Part shown: positions 24,351-36,730 of the stretch, one piece after another
Layout: every line of letters starts with the position of its first letter
Position numbering within the stretch: the first letter of the stretch is position 1
Source of the DNA: Manis javanica
Taxonomy: Eukaryota > Chordata > Mammalia > Pholidota > Manidae
Length of the DNA stretch: 64,000 nucleotides
Direction of reading: 5' to 3'
Assembly: GCF_040802235.1 (NCBI RefSeq)
Contig: NC_133157.1
Span: 36,236,501-36,300,500 of the forward strand
Notes under the pieces: generated by a model
What the model was told of the DNA's origin: nothing
Database searches by the model: none
The model's input: only the letters and a program-made list of their open reading frames with translations
Translations under genes and position numbers: made by a program

Positions 24351-26289
24351 ACCAATTTGAGTTCTCAAACTCTAGCCCAAGCATAAGAATGCTTTCTACT
24401 TATTTTCAGTGAACTTTACTTTGCCACAGAATGCTCTGCAGAATGTGGTGTGATTAAAGAAAGAGTGCTTTTCTTTGCATCCTACCACCAGCACCTAGTA
24501 CAGAGCTGATAAGAGAGGTGATACACAGTGTGTTGACTTTATTTGAATTGAGTGTTCTCCATGAGAAAAACCTAGAAGATTGAGGAGATTTAGACTGATA
24601 GAGAAGTCTTCCTGAGATAGGCAAGCAAGATCTTCCACCACGTCTCCCAAATTCAGACTTTACAGACTTTTCTCCAATCCTCCCCTCTTAGTTTGAGCTA
24701 TTTAAACAGTTGGAAAGACAGTCTTATATATGTTTCCTTGATTCTCTTCCAGCTCTCCCCAAAATACCTTATCTCTATGAGAGGTCTCTGTCCTTTCCCA
24801 TAAGTGGGCCCCTGAAGGGTCTTGATATGTGCCCAAAGGAGAAATTTCCCCAAGCAGCTCCTGGAGAAGGGGAGATAGGGAATAAAAGTAGGAGCTGCCC
24901 AACAATCAGCATCAGGAAATGAGACTCAGGACTTCAGATCATACCACAGGCTAAGGGCTGTCATTGGCCAAATGATTCTCATGGTGAGATGTGGAGTCAG
25001 AAACAAATGAGAATGCCTTCGAGGCTGAATGAGCAGCTATCTACAGGGAAGTACAGAGGTCTAACCAATGCCCAGATTGCTACTGAATATTCTTGGACAG
25101 GACATTAAGTCTCTCCCCAGCCATGGACATTAGATATAAGGCATTGAGTTGTATTTTCTGGATCTCTCTCTAAAATACATCTAAGCATGTTTATTCCCAC
25201 CCACTGCTAAGAGATGTTTTGGGAATGGGATAGCTCTGAACAAGGGACTATACAGACCCTGGTAGTTTCTGAGCTGACCTCTGAACAAATTGGGAGAGAA
25301 ACAACTGGTCTTTGGTGCTCTATCTTGCTGTGCCCACCTTGGAGAGAGTGGCCTGAGCTCCAGTTCTTCCTTGCTTTCCTGTTTCCTCATCAGCACTATC
25401 TTTCTGACCCTGTTCCTGCTCTAGGTCTGTCCTGCTTCCTGCTTTCACCCAAGGGAATGGAACAGAGTACAGATATGACAGAGGCAGCTTTTAAGCATTT
25501 GACAACTCAGAACTGCCTCTGCCAACTCTGACCATGTGTGTTCAGTGAAGAAAAGTTAGATAATGTTGGTACAAGCAGTTTGCCTCTTCATATTTCATTT
25601 TAAATCCATTTCAATTTCTGTCTCCCTGAAAATTAGTGCTTGAAGGTGAGGACAGAGGTTACATTTTCTGTGAGAAAGCTAAAATTGAATTATGTCTCTA
25701 CCCTAAATCATCCGTGTTCAGTCCACATGACAAAGGCAGAATTTTTCAGCACCATGGAGAACGTCCCCAATCCTGGTGACAACATCAGGGTGGCTGAAAA
25801 ATGAGGATTTGCAGCTGGGAGCTCTGCCACTCTGATCTCCTTCCACTCCTGGCCAGCCACCAACTATTCCTCTTTTCCTCAACCCCTGAGTATTACCCCC
25901 TTCCTTTACTTAACTAGGCTTTTAGGAATGAACACCCTTAATTTTCCACCCACCTTTCTGTTTCGATGTTATCTGCACCTCCCACCCATCTTCACCTCCC
26001 TTGCATTTCAGTAAAGAGCCTTCCTCCTCTGGTCCATGGTTCTGTTTCCATCTCCTCATTACTCTCAAAGATCATGCTTCATAAAACATCTCCTTTTCCA
26101 CCCAGCTTCCTTCCCTTCAGTCCAGGACAGTGGTCAGGTGCTCCCTAAATCCAAAGAAATCCCTCAGCTCCAAACCTCTGGCTCATTGTTGTTTTCATTC
26201 CTTCCCTTCTCAGTCAGTTTCCTTGTAAGAACAGCCCACGTTCACTCTCTACTTCCTCATTTCCTATTCCCTCCCAAATTCCCTGTATC

Positions 26290-27440
26290 TGGGCTCTTGC
26301 CTACCCTTCAACTAAAACTGTTTGCTGAGGCCACCAGTAACTTCCTTGTTTCTAAATATTGTCTTTATCTAATTGGGCTCATCTGTTTTTTTGACACTGT
26401 TGATTTCTCCTTCCTTGAAATTCACAGAATGAATGGCTTACTAGATCTTTTCCTATATCCCATCTTTCTGCTCCTACTCAGTCTCTTTCTTTCACTCATT
26501 CCCTAAGATTAGATATTGGTTCTTGTCTTTTTTCACTCTGCTCATTTCCTCTGAGTGGGCTTATTCTGTTCTATGGTTTTCATCATACCAGCTCACACTG
26601 CTTTCCTGAGATCCAAACTTTAAATTCTATTAATGGTATCACCTGGGTGTCCAAAACACACTTCAAAATTCACATGTCCAAACTGAACTCATCTGGTTTC
26701 CCCTGGCAGCAGAGCTGTACCTTCCCCTACATTGTCTTGCTTAGTAATTAGTACCTCTTTGCCAATTCCTCCAGACAGAAAACTAGGAATGTCTGAATTC
26801 CTTGTACATTTTATCTATAAAGTCTGCCAAGTCTCCCTCTTTAACATTGTCTTTTACGGTCTGCTTCTTAATTCAGGTTCCTGTCATATCTTGCTGGAGC
26901 TGTTGTAGTAACTCTCTAATTATTCTTATCTCCAGTCTCATTCCCCTATCATCCGTCTTCTGCATGACTTTCAGAGAATCCTTCTCCATCTCAAATCTAT
27001 CATGTTACTCCCCTGCTTAAGGCTTCGTCGCCCATCCCCTTCATCTTCTAATTTAAGAATAAAATCAAGGCCCATCTTCCACTCTGATCTGAGTCCTCCT
27101 GACCCCACAACTTTGTTTCCTGCCACTTCTCATCATACCTTCTAGGCTTCACCTATAGCAAAATATTGACTGTTCTTTGAATTTGCTTTGCTAGGTTCGT
27201 GCTTCTGAGCCTTTGCAGTTGCTCCCCAATTATCCTTCCTCCTTCCCCTTAAGATAACTAGTGAACTGATGTTTTGAGATCTTTACAAGTGTCTTCCTCT
27301 GCGATATTTTCTCTGACCACCCTCCCTTTGTCCCTTTCCCTCTACTTTTTTATGGCTCTTGTTACCTTAATTGATAATTGCTGGGAACTCCTTAAGGATG
27401 GGCCTCTTTTTTGTTTATCTTTATGAGCCCCAGGACTGCC
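26290..27440 (+). mobile_element. L2 LINE, longest copy
   Basis: GAGGCCACCAGTAACTTCCT, GACACTGTTGATTTCTCC, CACATGTCCAAACTGAACTC, ATGTTACTCCCCTGCTTAAG and CTTAAGGATGGGCCTC follow L2 ORF2 to 3'UTR. Confidence 0.8.
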
Positions 27441-27659
27441 ACTGTTAAATAGTGAGGGAAGTGTAGCATATCAGAGTGAAGAGAAAGAGGAAGCAGAATG
27501 CCCCCTGGTCAGTTCCCTTCTCACCTGTGGAGAGAGCACTTTTTCCACAGATAGCTCCCCACATACGCCAGGCCCAAACCTGTGTGGTGCCATTGCTGCA
27601 GCTGTAGGCCAGTCACTGTCCCTGATGTGTGGGCCTCACAGAGCCTTTACTAGTAACTT

Positions 27660-27830
27660 TATAGCTGGCACATATATATTTCTCAGTATGTACTGTACTA
27701 AGTGCTTACATGTATTAACTCATTTTAGCCTCAAAGGAACCTTTGACATAGGTATTAGTATTAGTCTTATTTTACAGGTGAGGAAACTAAAGCTCTGATC
27801 ACAGAGTTAGTAAACAGAGGAGCTGGGATT
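27660..27830 (-). mobile_element. MIR SINE relic
   Basis: It contains AGTGCTTACATGTATTAACT, CATTTTAGCCTCAAAGGAAC and TTTTACAGGTGAGGAAACTA in minus-strand MIR order. Confidence 0.75.
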
Positions 27831-30800
27831 ATAAAAAGAATGGGTTGATAAATTGATATTGGTTGAAGCTGGTGATAGGTACCCAAGGGTCTCACTACTG
27901 GTTTTCTTTACTCTTGTGTAAGTTTAATAATTTCCATAATAAAACATTGTTTGAAAGATCCAATTGGATTAAATCAATGGAGTGTTTTTTTGAGCAACAG
28001 AACCCTTTCTCCAACCAAGTCTTTCAGAAAAGCTACTACGTAAATGAAATAGAAGTGGATCTACTCTGAAGTGAAGCCAGACCCCCTCCTATTCTCCAGC
28101 CTCACACTCAGCCTCACCCAAGGCACAGGGTTCAGGGAACACTGTTTAATGAAATCCCTGGACCAGACTTTTCTAAGGATTCTTCTGGCACTTTTGCCTT
28201 TCTCTGGTTATATTGGCTTTGCACTGGCCATTAGCCTATATGTCCTGTCCCAGAAACATTGAGGCTGGGCTATTTAATCATTTCTGCAGTCAGTAGAGAA
28301 TTTATTTGAAGGATTTCAGAAACATGGGTTGCTGTTAGAGATGCATTTCAATGTCTGTCTCTGATGATTGTTTATTAATAATCTTGCTAATCCCTACTCT
28401 AGTTCCCAAATCTAGCTAAGTCCTATCAGATGTCCTTGAGGGCATTTAAAATTCTCCCTGGTTTCTTGGAGACAGATGTTTCCTTCTGCCTGGATTCTTC
28501 TCTAATACTTATATTTATGAATATTTCACATTTAATCTTCCTGATTATATTTCCATGCAATGGTCATGGTGCATTGGCTACATTTCTCAGGGAAGACGTA
28601 TAAGAAGCCCACAGAAAAGGCTTGACTTCACAGGCACAGTGCCAGAGATCTTTGTTCTTGCCACTAAGATGGCCTTCTGTCATAGACAGTGACAGGGGAA
28701 ATGCTGCATGGTGAGTTTGCATGGGACTTTTCAGCCTAGGGCTTTGTACCCTGGCTAATGACCCAAAGGGACTGGCAGTTTCTCTCAAGGATCAAAAGTG
28801 ACTGAGACCTGCCCAGTCTCCTCAAGGACCACATGTTGGGTCCCTGTACCAGAATTTCTCAACAGCTTCCCAGTCCCTCCTCAGGCCCCATCCTTCCTAC
28901 ACAGGCATCCTCCACAGGAAATGTGAGCATTTCCACCAGTACCTCCAGCCTGAGAGAAGAAACTTTGATGAATTCATCTGCACTGACAAAGAAAAATTAG
29001 CACCAGTGCCTAAGGGCTTGTGTGTTTAAAGTCAACCCCAGAGAAAAAATAGTGAGGCTTATATGTGATGAATGGGGTGTAAGGTTACAGAAGAGATGCA
29101 TGGTTGGAAGACCATAGATTTAGAAGTTACCAGTGTAAAAATGTTAATCCCTACTATAGGAGACACCAGGGCTCCCCTATAAGAGAGAAGGGAGGGCTGA
29201 GGACAAGACCCTGCAGAGGAGACAGAGGGCTGTGGCAGGAGACAGAAATGATGGTCAAAGAGGCAGAAGGAGCTAAGGAGCACAGTATCCTCAAAGCCAG
29301 GGGGGAGGGCCATTTCCAAATGGATGTGGTATTTATGACATGTGACAAGTGCTGCAGCAATAAGTAATGTGACTGAGGAAATTGGAAATGTGCCAGGGCT
29401 CCCCTGGAAGGATCTCACATGCACATTTATGGGCTTTTTTATCCTTTGAGAAGCCCTCCCTCAGGCAGTTTTGGAAGAGAGCCCTCCCTGCAGCCTAAGG
29501 GGAAAGCCAGAGCCCAGCTGTCAGGTCTCCCCATCCCCTGCAAATAGTGCCTGTGAGGCTGTTTTGACCACAGAGAAGCATGTGAGGGCCACCTGAGGAC
29601 GGCTTCCTCAAGGCTGTGGGGACAAGTGCTATCTATAAGGAGTCTCTCAAGGAGGAACTTAGCCAGGGAGGCAGAAGATGAAGGACCAGAGAGGCTTGCA
29701 GCATGAGAAGTTACCTGAGGTGCAAGCACTAGGGCACCCTACCTTTTCTGAGCAGAACCTCCTGCCCCATCTCCCTCAACCACAGCTAAGGGGTGGGGAT
29801 CAGAGCAGAGGACACAGGCCCAGGTCTGCCTTCAGTAACTCAAAAACCACTGTGGCAACACAGGCCACCCAGTGCCTTGCACCCTGGATGGTCTGAAGGC
29901 ACACAGACAAGGCCAGAATTTCCCTCCCAAACATTCTAGACTTTTCTCCTTTCCCTTAGAGACAAACATGTTTTCATCCCCACTGCCTCATTATAAAGGG
30001 AACAGAAGCCACCATAATGGTTATGTATCCTTCCTTTTCCTGGGTCACCAGTAGCTGCTCAGATCCCTGGGCCTGACACTGTGGGCCAGTCCTGGAGCAT
30101 TCTACCTGTGCATCTGTCTGCTCTCTGCATCCCTGGAGGCAGCACGGACAGTCGCCTAGGATGGCAGCACCCATTTCAATGGCTGGTCATCAGTTTCTCG
30201 TGTGCCAGGATCCTGGATCTTATAGCAGAGGTTTGGGGTGTTTCAGAAGGAAGAGTGAGGCTAGATTAGTGAACAGCACAGAACTAAATGGCTACCAGTA
30301 ATTTGTCGTTATTTATCTACTCACCTATCATACCCAGCCAACCTTTCAGGTTCGCCCAGGAAATACTCTTTAGGACTCATCTGTGAAATAGAGAGGTCCT
30401 CATGAGAACTCTTAGTGTAGTGGCTGGAACCTTGAAGTCCGGCCTGGCTTGGCCAGTCAATTCTCTGGATCCTGTGAAGGGGCCCTTCCAGTGCCAGGGG
30501 AAACCAAGGGAGAAGACATGTCTGAGGGAGCAGAGCACCCACTCTGACCTTGGTCCAGAATTAAACTCCCAGGGACCTAGAAAGACCTTTCCAAATAAGT
30601 GCAAGGAAGGGTCCTAAGGAACAAGGCAACGGTTGGGAAACTGGAAAAGAATGTCCTACGGGTTTAAGGAATCATGGTGGGCTTTCTGGGGGAGGCTGGA
30701 TCAAACAAGACTTTAAAGACAGACAGCCAGGTGGGGGGGCCAAGTTCCTTGGCTTTTATATCCAGTTCAGGCTCTTCCTCCCAGGGTGCTCCTCCCTCCC

Positions 30801-30936
30801 TGAATATCCTGCCAGCTGCCAGGGGCAGATGTCCTCAGAGGCCCAGAGGACAGGTGGGAAGGCCAGCCTTGGGGCTTAGAGCAGTCCCCTGTGTTTCCTT
30901 TCTAACAACCCTGTCTCTCTGTTTTCTCCTCCTTAG

Positions 30937-31036
30937 GACCCAGCCGCCGCCTCCATCTCAGACGGAGACTGTGACGCCCGGGAGGGTGAGTCAGTAGCCA
31001 TGAATTACAAACCATCCCCGCTCCAAGTGAAGCTGG
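30937..31036 (+). CDS. FAM219A: FAM219A coding exon 2
   Basis: A polypyrimidine tract ending CTCCTTAG precedes the exon and GTGAGT follows it. It begins in phase 0 and encodes DPAAASISDGDC through KPSPLQVKL plus the first base of a Glu codon. A second GTGAGT donor after base 30985 would give a 49-base form that stays in frame. Confidence 0.92.
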
Positions 31037-34000
31037 GTGAGTGTGTCTGGGGGAGTAAGGGAGATGTGGGGAGTGGACAAGGTGCCGTGGGCTGGATCTG
31101 CAGTGAGGTGCTGTAAATATGCTAGATGATTCCAAGACTCAAGCCACTATGTTATTGGCACTGCCAGGCACCTTATCTCCTGCAAGGCAAGGAGGGAAAT
31201 TACATTTCTCTGCAGGACCCAAAACTCTAGGAGGCATCTCTGCATCCAAGAAGGCTCCAGGTATTCCAGAGGATAGCTGCAGGGATAAAGACATGGAGCC
31301 CCAGAGAGAGGGTTGGAAGTCCCATCAAACACTGGAACAAGTGGAGAAGAAGCTGTAGAGGTGGGGTGTCAGTGGCTGTGTCTGAGCAGTAGAAAGGAAT
31401 GAGGATCCCAAAGCCTAGAAACTGAGCCCCTCTCCCCATTCACTCCTTAGCCCATCTACAGATCTCAGGATCTGGTTGGTTCCTGTTTAGGGGAGTGTTC
31501 TCTTACTTTTTGGTAAACCCAGGTATCTCCATCCCTTTGCAGGGACTGCTTTCCCCTGGGGTTATCTCAGGTCCACTCCGGTCAGTTGGTGCAGCAGCAT
31601 TCTCCTTTGAAGTCACTTGGCTCCCACCACTGCCCAGAGCTCCTGTAGCTGCTGTTCTCCCTTCACCCTGCACCAAGCCCTTCTCCCTTCAGAGACCAAA
31701 GCTTTGCTCACCCAAGGCTGCTGTGTGTAACAGACTTTTACTAAAAAATTTGGTTTCATGAAGAGAAATTACAGCACAGCACAAGGCATCCAGGAAAGCA
31801 TTTACAATTAAATACAGGTCATTGCTGTCCTTTAAAACTCCTCTGCCATCCCTGCCACCCTCCTGTCCCTCTTTCTCCTCAGGCTCCAGCTGCCCATAGA
31901 ATACTGGACCCCTCCTCAGTCCTAGGAGCCCTTTCCCCTCTACTCTAAGACCTTCTCCCTTGTCAGCTGCCAGGACTCCTTTTCACAGAGTTTTGTGCTT
32001 TGAGTCAGTCTTTTTTTAAATCTTGCTTCTCTCCTTCTAGACCACATCCAAGGAGCCCCTCAGGCTGTTCTAAACAAGAGAGCAGTTCCTTTAGTGGAAT
32101 CTGTTCATCTTCTCAAGACATCAGACTTAAATGGCAGCCAGTTTTATTTGTTTGTTCTTATTAAATTTAATAATACAACAATTTAAACAAGTGTAACTTC
32201 TCTGTTTACTCTCCCCTATTATATTTTCCTCCCCAGAAATAATCACTCCAAGCTTTTTTCATTTTTCTAGTTTTATTTTGTATTTTAACATAAATGGTAT
32301 CATACTGTACACATTTCCTGAGGCTTTTTTTGTTTTTGTTTTTGTTTTCCACTTAAGGTCTTGGAGCCCCTTCCATTGTCAGTATATAGAAAATGACTTC
32401 ATTCTTTTAAATGGTTGCATAGTAGTCAATGGTTTTGTTTTGCCAGTTTATTGTTTGCATATTTTTCATTAATTCAAACAATTCCAACATGCTTTCAAAA
32501 TAGCACTTTTTCCCCCTTCCTATTATATTACATTACTACCAAATCTCTTCATGAAAATTCACAACCTTGTCCCAGTTGCACTGATGAAAGGACCACCAGG
32601 AACTTTAAGGCAAACTGCACCCCCTAGAGGCTTGGAGTGGTAATGGTGGCTGCTCGTGATGAAAAGAGGCTGGGGAGAAAACGAGCCGAGCCGGAGGAGC
32701 AGTGGCAAAGAACAAAGGTCAGAGGCTGGCTGGTAGATGAGAGACTCAGAGACATGGAGGCCAGGGGAGATTCCAGGGTCACGGCAGCTGGAAATGCCCT
32801 TCCCATCTTTCCTCTCTGGAGTGTATGGTTATTTTACGGGAGCTTTCCCCTCTCAGCCCTCTCCACTCAATAGTCCCCTCCTCCTACACCTGCACAATTG
32901 GGTAAGAGAGTAGACAGGCCCTGTCCATGGCCCAGGCAGTTACTAGCTATGGGTAACAGTGCTACACGTGGGGCAGTGGGTCCCATGGTGACCAGCCCCA
33001 TGAATCTGGTATGTCTGGGGCTCAGAGAATAGAGATGCTCCAGAGGAGTCAGAAGTATAGCCAGAGAGGCTCCCCCAGCCTCCTGCTCCCTTCCCTCCAG
33101 CCCCATTCTGCCCAACCCACTTCACAGCCTTCAGCCCCTTAGCATAGAATCTGAGACATGATTGATGGCCCAGACTAAATAAACATATTCTACTTTTCCA
33201 ACCTGACCTCCTTCCATCTTCACCCTCCATCCCATCCACGTCCATGCTTATTATGCTTGCTTCTAAAATGTATTTTGTGTACACTATCCCTCCTTCCTAG
33301 ATTGCTCTCCAGCTCAAAGTGTCCCCTGCAAGAAGCCCTTACTGCTCCATCCTTCTGCTCCATCTCTCTCTCCCCAGCCTCTCTCTAGCGTCAAGCACAC
33401 ACCAACTGCCCTGCGTGGGAGTATCTCCTGGAAGACAGGAGTCAGCCTCCTCCTGTTGCCCTTTACAATGTGCCTTGGGTTGTGCAGGGCCAAGTACTGT
33501 CTTCACAGAGTGACACGGCCTAGAGTTGGGATCCCTGCCTCAGTTCCTAGAGAAGCAAGGGGTTTCACAATGGAGGCCCAGCCCGGGCTGCCCTGAGCAG
33601 TAAGGTAAGGTGGCCCTGGGGCAGGACACAGCTTCCTTCCCATGTTCCCCTGCAGAGAAGCAGCGGGAGCTGGCCCGGAAGGGCTCCCTGAAGAATGGCA
33701 GCATGGGTAGCCCTGTCAACCAGCAACCCAAGAAGAACAATGTAATGGCCAGGACAAGGTACAGGCCCCTACCCTGCCTGGACCCCGCCAGCCACCACCT
33801 ATCTCTGCTGGTTTGGAGCCTCCACCTCCCGCTCCCTTCTCAGGCCCAGCTCCTTTCTGAGAGGAGAGTCTGAACAGGATCCAAGGAGTGGGGGTGGGAG
33901 GAGTGCTGGTCACGGCCCAGCCCAGTTCCTTGCCAGGCTTGTGTGCTCCAGTTGCCAATCCAATCCCCAAACTTCTTCACCCAGGCTGGTCGTCCCCAAT

Positions 34001-35474
34001 AAAGGCTACTCCTCGCTTGACCAGAGCCCCGACGAGAAGCCACTGGTAGCCCTTGACACAGACAGGTGTGTACGGGGGTGCTGGGACAGCCAGGCAAGCC
34101 GCCGGCACCGCAAACATACAGGTGGGCTGTGTAGGCCACACCTGTTCTATTTTCAGAACTGGGGGTTCCCCAGACAGCCAGGAACTTTCCGAGGGTGAAT
34201 TGCCAGGGAATGAAAAGTTTTACCTGGAGGTAGGGGGACCAGACAGAGGAGAAGAGGACTGGCATGGTTTGCTGCTGTGCTGGGACAGCTGACCCAATGG
34301 CTGCCCCTAGAATGGGCCCAGACACCAGTCTGGTGCCCCTCCTCCTCTAAGGGGGGGGCCCTACTTCTGGGAACACACTTGGCTCAACCTGGCTTTGGGA
34401 AAACCCAAGAAGATAGGGGAACTTTAGCCTAGAGAAAAAGATGGGAGGGAGGAAGGAAGGGGATAGGGAGTAGCAGCTCTATTTACGAGGAGGCCAAGGG
34501 TGGCACTTAACTTAGAAGGGTGGGCTTAGGAACCTGTCTTAAAACTGGATTTGCACCCTAAGGACAGTTTTTATTTAGATCTTGCTGTTATTTGGAATCA
34601 TAGGAGAGGGGCTGGGGTTTCAACTGGTAGGGGGCAATAGAGTACAGGGAGTTTTTTATTTAATTTCTTCTCTGTCTCCTTTCTTCCACCACCAGTGATG
34701 ATGACTTTGACATGTCCAGATATTCCTCCTCTGGCTATTCCTCTGCTGAGGTGAGGCCCCACTCCTTCTGCCCTAGACACACCTGAGCAGTCTCCTTCCA
34801 TCTAGGAGAAGGTGTGGGGCCAATGCCAAATCACCCCCTGAAAGAAGTAATGGGCAAAGCTAAGTGCAGCCTCTGGGGGAACCAGGCCTAAAATTGGCAG
34901 ACCTGGGATGGGATGTCTGAAAGAAAGGTGAGGCTGTTAGACACTGACCTCAAATGGGAGGGCCCAGGGATAGCGGCAGGGCTTGAGCCCAGGGTTGGAA
35001 CCTGGCTCTTAAATAGAATGGGGTGTGAAATACAGGTGACACCTTATGGACTGGGCCTGAAACAGGGGCAGGGCCTGAATAGAAGTAGGGCCTGGGGCAG
35101 AAAGAAGCCCTTAGAATGGGTAGGATCTGTAGCAGCCGGGCCTCACAAAGATGTGCCTGTAAGGAAGTAGGGCTGGGCCTAAGAGAAGCCTGGGATTTCA
35201 GAGAGAAGTGGGATGAGACCTGGCCGGGTGCAGAAGGCCTGGGGATGCACCCATACCAGCAGTGGGTGCTGCCTCCTAATTGCCTGAGCCTGACCTCCCT
35301 CCCCTTTGTCTACAGCAGATCAACCAAGATTTGAACATCCAGCTGCTGAAGGATGGCTACCGGTTAGACGAGATCCCCGATGACGAGGACCTGGATCTTA
35401 TCCCCCCCAAGTCTGTGAACCCCACCTGCATGTGCTGCCAGGCTACGTCCTCTACCGCCTGCCACATTCAGTAG
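30937..35474 (+). CDS. FAM219A: FAM219A coding region, exons 2-6 (5' end missing)
   Basis: This is a small protein of unknown function, predicted to be largely disordered. Coding exons are 30937-31036, 33656-33758, 33985-34065, 34696-34750 and 35316-35474. Every junction has GT/AG and the reading frame runs through all five. The joined product starts DPAAASISDGDC and ends in a cysteine-rich tail (CMCCQATSSTACHIQ). It matches the human FAM219A protein known from memory almost residue for residue, lacking only the short N-terminal piece encoded by exon 1. A serine/acidic stretch (SDDDFDMSRYSSSGYSS) and an acidic run (LDEIPDDEDLDLIPP) are the clearest features. No signal peptide, membrane segment or enzyme motif is visible. 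Two junctions offer in-frame alternatives: an inner donor in exon 2 and a NAGNAG acceptor at exon 6. Identification is firm; molecular role is not known. Confidence 0.95.
31037..33655 (+). other. FAM219A: FAM219A intron 2
   Basis: It contains an L1-like AT-rich relic near 32150-32560 and a possible weak L2 relic near 33190-33360. The rest is unassigned, and no further exon is supported. Confidence 0.8.
32150..32560 (-). mobile_element. Old L1-like fragment
   Basis: ATAAATGGTATCATACTGTA and AATGGTTGCATAGTAGTCAA resemble the complement of old L1 sequence. Tentative. Confidence 0.4.
33656..33758 (+). CDS. FAM219A: FAM219A coding exon 3
   Basis: The acceptor is CCCTGCAG and the donor GTACAG. 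The exon completes the Glu codon and encodes EKQRELARKGSLKNGSMG, SPVNQQPKKNNVMARTR, leaving two bases of the final Arg codon. The basic, polar composition fits the rest of this protein. Confidence 0.93.
33985..34065 (+). CDS. FAM219A: FAM219A coding exon 4
   Basis: The acceptor is CACCCAG and the donor GTGTGT. It encodes LVVPNKGYSSLDQSPDEKPL then VALDTD and leaves two bases of a Ser codon. Phase agrees with both neighbouring exons. Confidence 0.93.
34066..35315 (+). other. FAM219A: FAM219A introns 4 and 5, apart from exon 5
   Basis: Two short introns (34066-34695 and 34751-35315) flank exon 5. They are G-rich and appear free of recognisable repeats. Nothing else is supported in them. Confidence 0.75.
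34696..34750 (+). CDS. FAM219A: FAM219A coding exon 5
   Basis: The acceptor is CCACCAG and the donor GTGAGG. It completes the Ser codon and encodes DDDFDMSRYSSSGYSSAE, a Ser/Asp-rich stretch that looks like a phosphorylation target by composition only. Confidence 0.93.
35316..35474 (+). CDS. FAM219A: FAM219A last coding exon (exon 6)
   Basis: The acceptor reads CTACAG|CAG|ATC, a NAGNAG site, so the first codon (Gln) may be included or skipped. The exon encodes (Q)INQDLNIQLLKDGYRLDE through the cysteine-rich C terminus and ends at TAG 35472-35474. The 3'UTR continues in the same exon. Confidence 0.94.
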   Translation, partial: QINQDLNIQLLKDGYRLDEIPDDEDLDLIPPKSVNPTCMCCQATSSTACHIQ

Positions 35475-36529
35475 CAGGTGGGGCCACCGTGGCCGCTTGG
35501 GGCAGGGCCGCTGTGGGCCAGGTTGGACAGGGCAGGGGCCTGACCCCTCCCCAGCTTGTCCTCCTGTCCCTGGCCCCCATGCCCCCTACAGCCGCCAACC
35601 TCGTAACAGTCATTGCTTCCTCCTATGGTAGGACGTGTACCTCTGTGTGTTCATGGAGCCGGAGAAACCAAAATGGGGTCTCTCTCCACCCCTGGGGCTG
35701 ATGAGGTGTGGGAGCTGTTTGTTCAGTTATTTGGGGAACCTTGCCTAGCACCCTGCCTCTCTCCCCAAAGTTGTGGTCCTAAGGGGGAGAGAGGACACTG
35801 GACAGCAGGGAGGCCAACAGTAACGAGTGGGGGGTGGGTCACAAAGCCAGGGGCCTGGCCCCACTGCAGTGAAGCCATGAACCCCCTCAGCCCCAGCCTG
35901 ACAAGGCAAGAAGCTCAGAGGGAGAAAAGCCCAGGGCAGTGTGGGCAGTGCTCAGCACTGGGGAGCTCCCTCCATGCACTCCCTGCTGGCCCATGTACCC
36001 ATTTGTGTTTTTTCCCTGATCTTCAGGTGGGAAGCCTGGCAAAGCTACCCTGTGGGATATTGCCCCCCCCCATCAGATCACTACCTTCTTCCTCTCTTTG
36101 CCCCTTTCACCCTTTTCTTGCTCTTGGTTGTGGGGGAGGGTAAGGTAGGCCATAGAGACAGGCCAGAGTTTGGGGGGTATGATCTGTCCTCACCCACCCC
36201 TAACCAGTGCATCTCTCTCTCTGCCAACACCCCGTGCTTTTGTTTATTGGTCTCTGTCCCAGGCTAGAAGCAGGAGGTAAGGCTGGCCTCTGGTGCCCCT
36301 TTCCCATCTCACTCCAGCCCAAGATCCTGGATGCTTCATCCCAGTAAGAATCTTCAAGGAAGCAAGCTTAGAAGAATATAGTGGCTGCATGTGTGTGGTA
36401 GGGAGAATGTGTGTGGGGGTGAGGATGTCAGAGTGTGTGTCTGTGGCTGTGTATTGGGCCTGTCTCTTCAGATGCCTGTTTTTGTTATAGATGTGAGTGC
36501 CCTTTTGGGGAAGTGACTGTGTGTTGGGG

Positions 36530-36730
36530 AAGTGACTCAGCAGTGCAGTGGACTGAGATCCCAGGACTGGGAGTCAGAAGCCTGGGTCTAGTCCAAGCTC
36601 TGGTACTCTCCCTGTGATCTTCAACAGTCACTTGCATTCTTCCAGCTTTAGCTTCCTCAACTGTAAAATTAGCAGCATCTGAAGTTATTTTTAAAGTCCT
36701 TTCAAACCTGAAGGAATTGCTTCATAGGAA
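36530..36730 (+). mobile_element. MIR SINE relic in FAM219A 3'UTR
   Basis: Forward MIR features: a central block like 'CTGGTACTCTCCCTGTGATC', then CTTCCTCAACTGTAAAATTA. Confidence 0.6.

Larger units (their letters stand above)
1..30936 (+). other. FAM219A: Probable FAM219A intron 1 (3' part), no supported exon
   Basis: No open frame in this stretch resembles a protein family I know apart from L1 fragments. The first FAM219A coding exon, which in human encodes about 20 residues, was not found here and should lie upstream of the window. The stretch holds L2, MIR and L1 relics and two poly-A-tailed insertions, each listed separately. Between them (for example 1-400, 600-2160, 4330-5760, 8550-10870, 12500-14700, 17560-20160, 24360-26290 and 27840-30930) I see only unassigned non-coding DNA. 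That it is intronic is inferred from gene order and from the large first intron of human FAM219A. Confidence 0.6.

Noticed and set aside
26036-26506. 156-residue open frame in the FAM219A intron
   Set aside because: Much of it overlaps an L2 relic and pyrimidine-rich DNA; there is no protein-like pattern.
33840-34325. 161-residue minus-strand open frame across FAM219A exon 4
   Set aside because: It is antisense to a confirmed exon, has low-complexity composition, and no recognisable domain.
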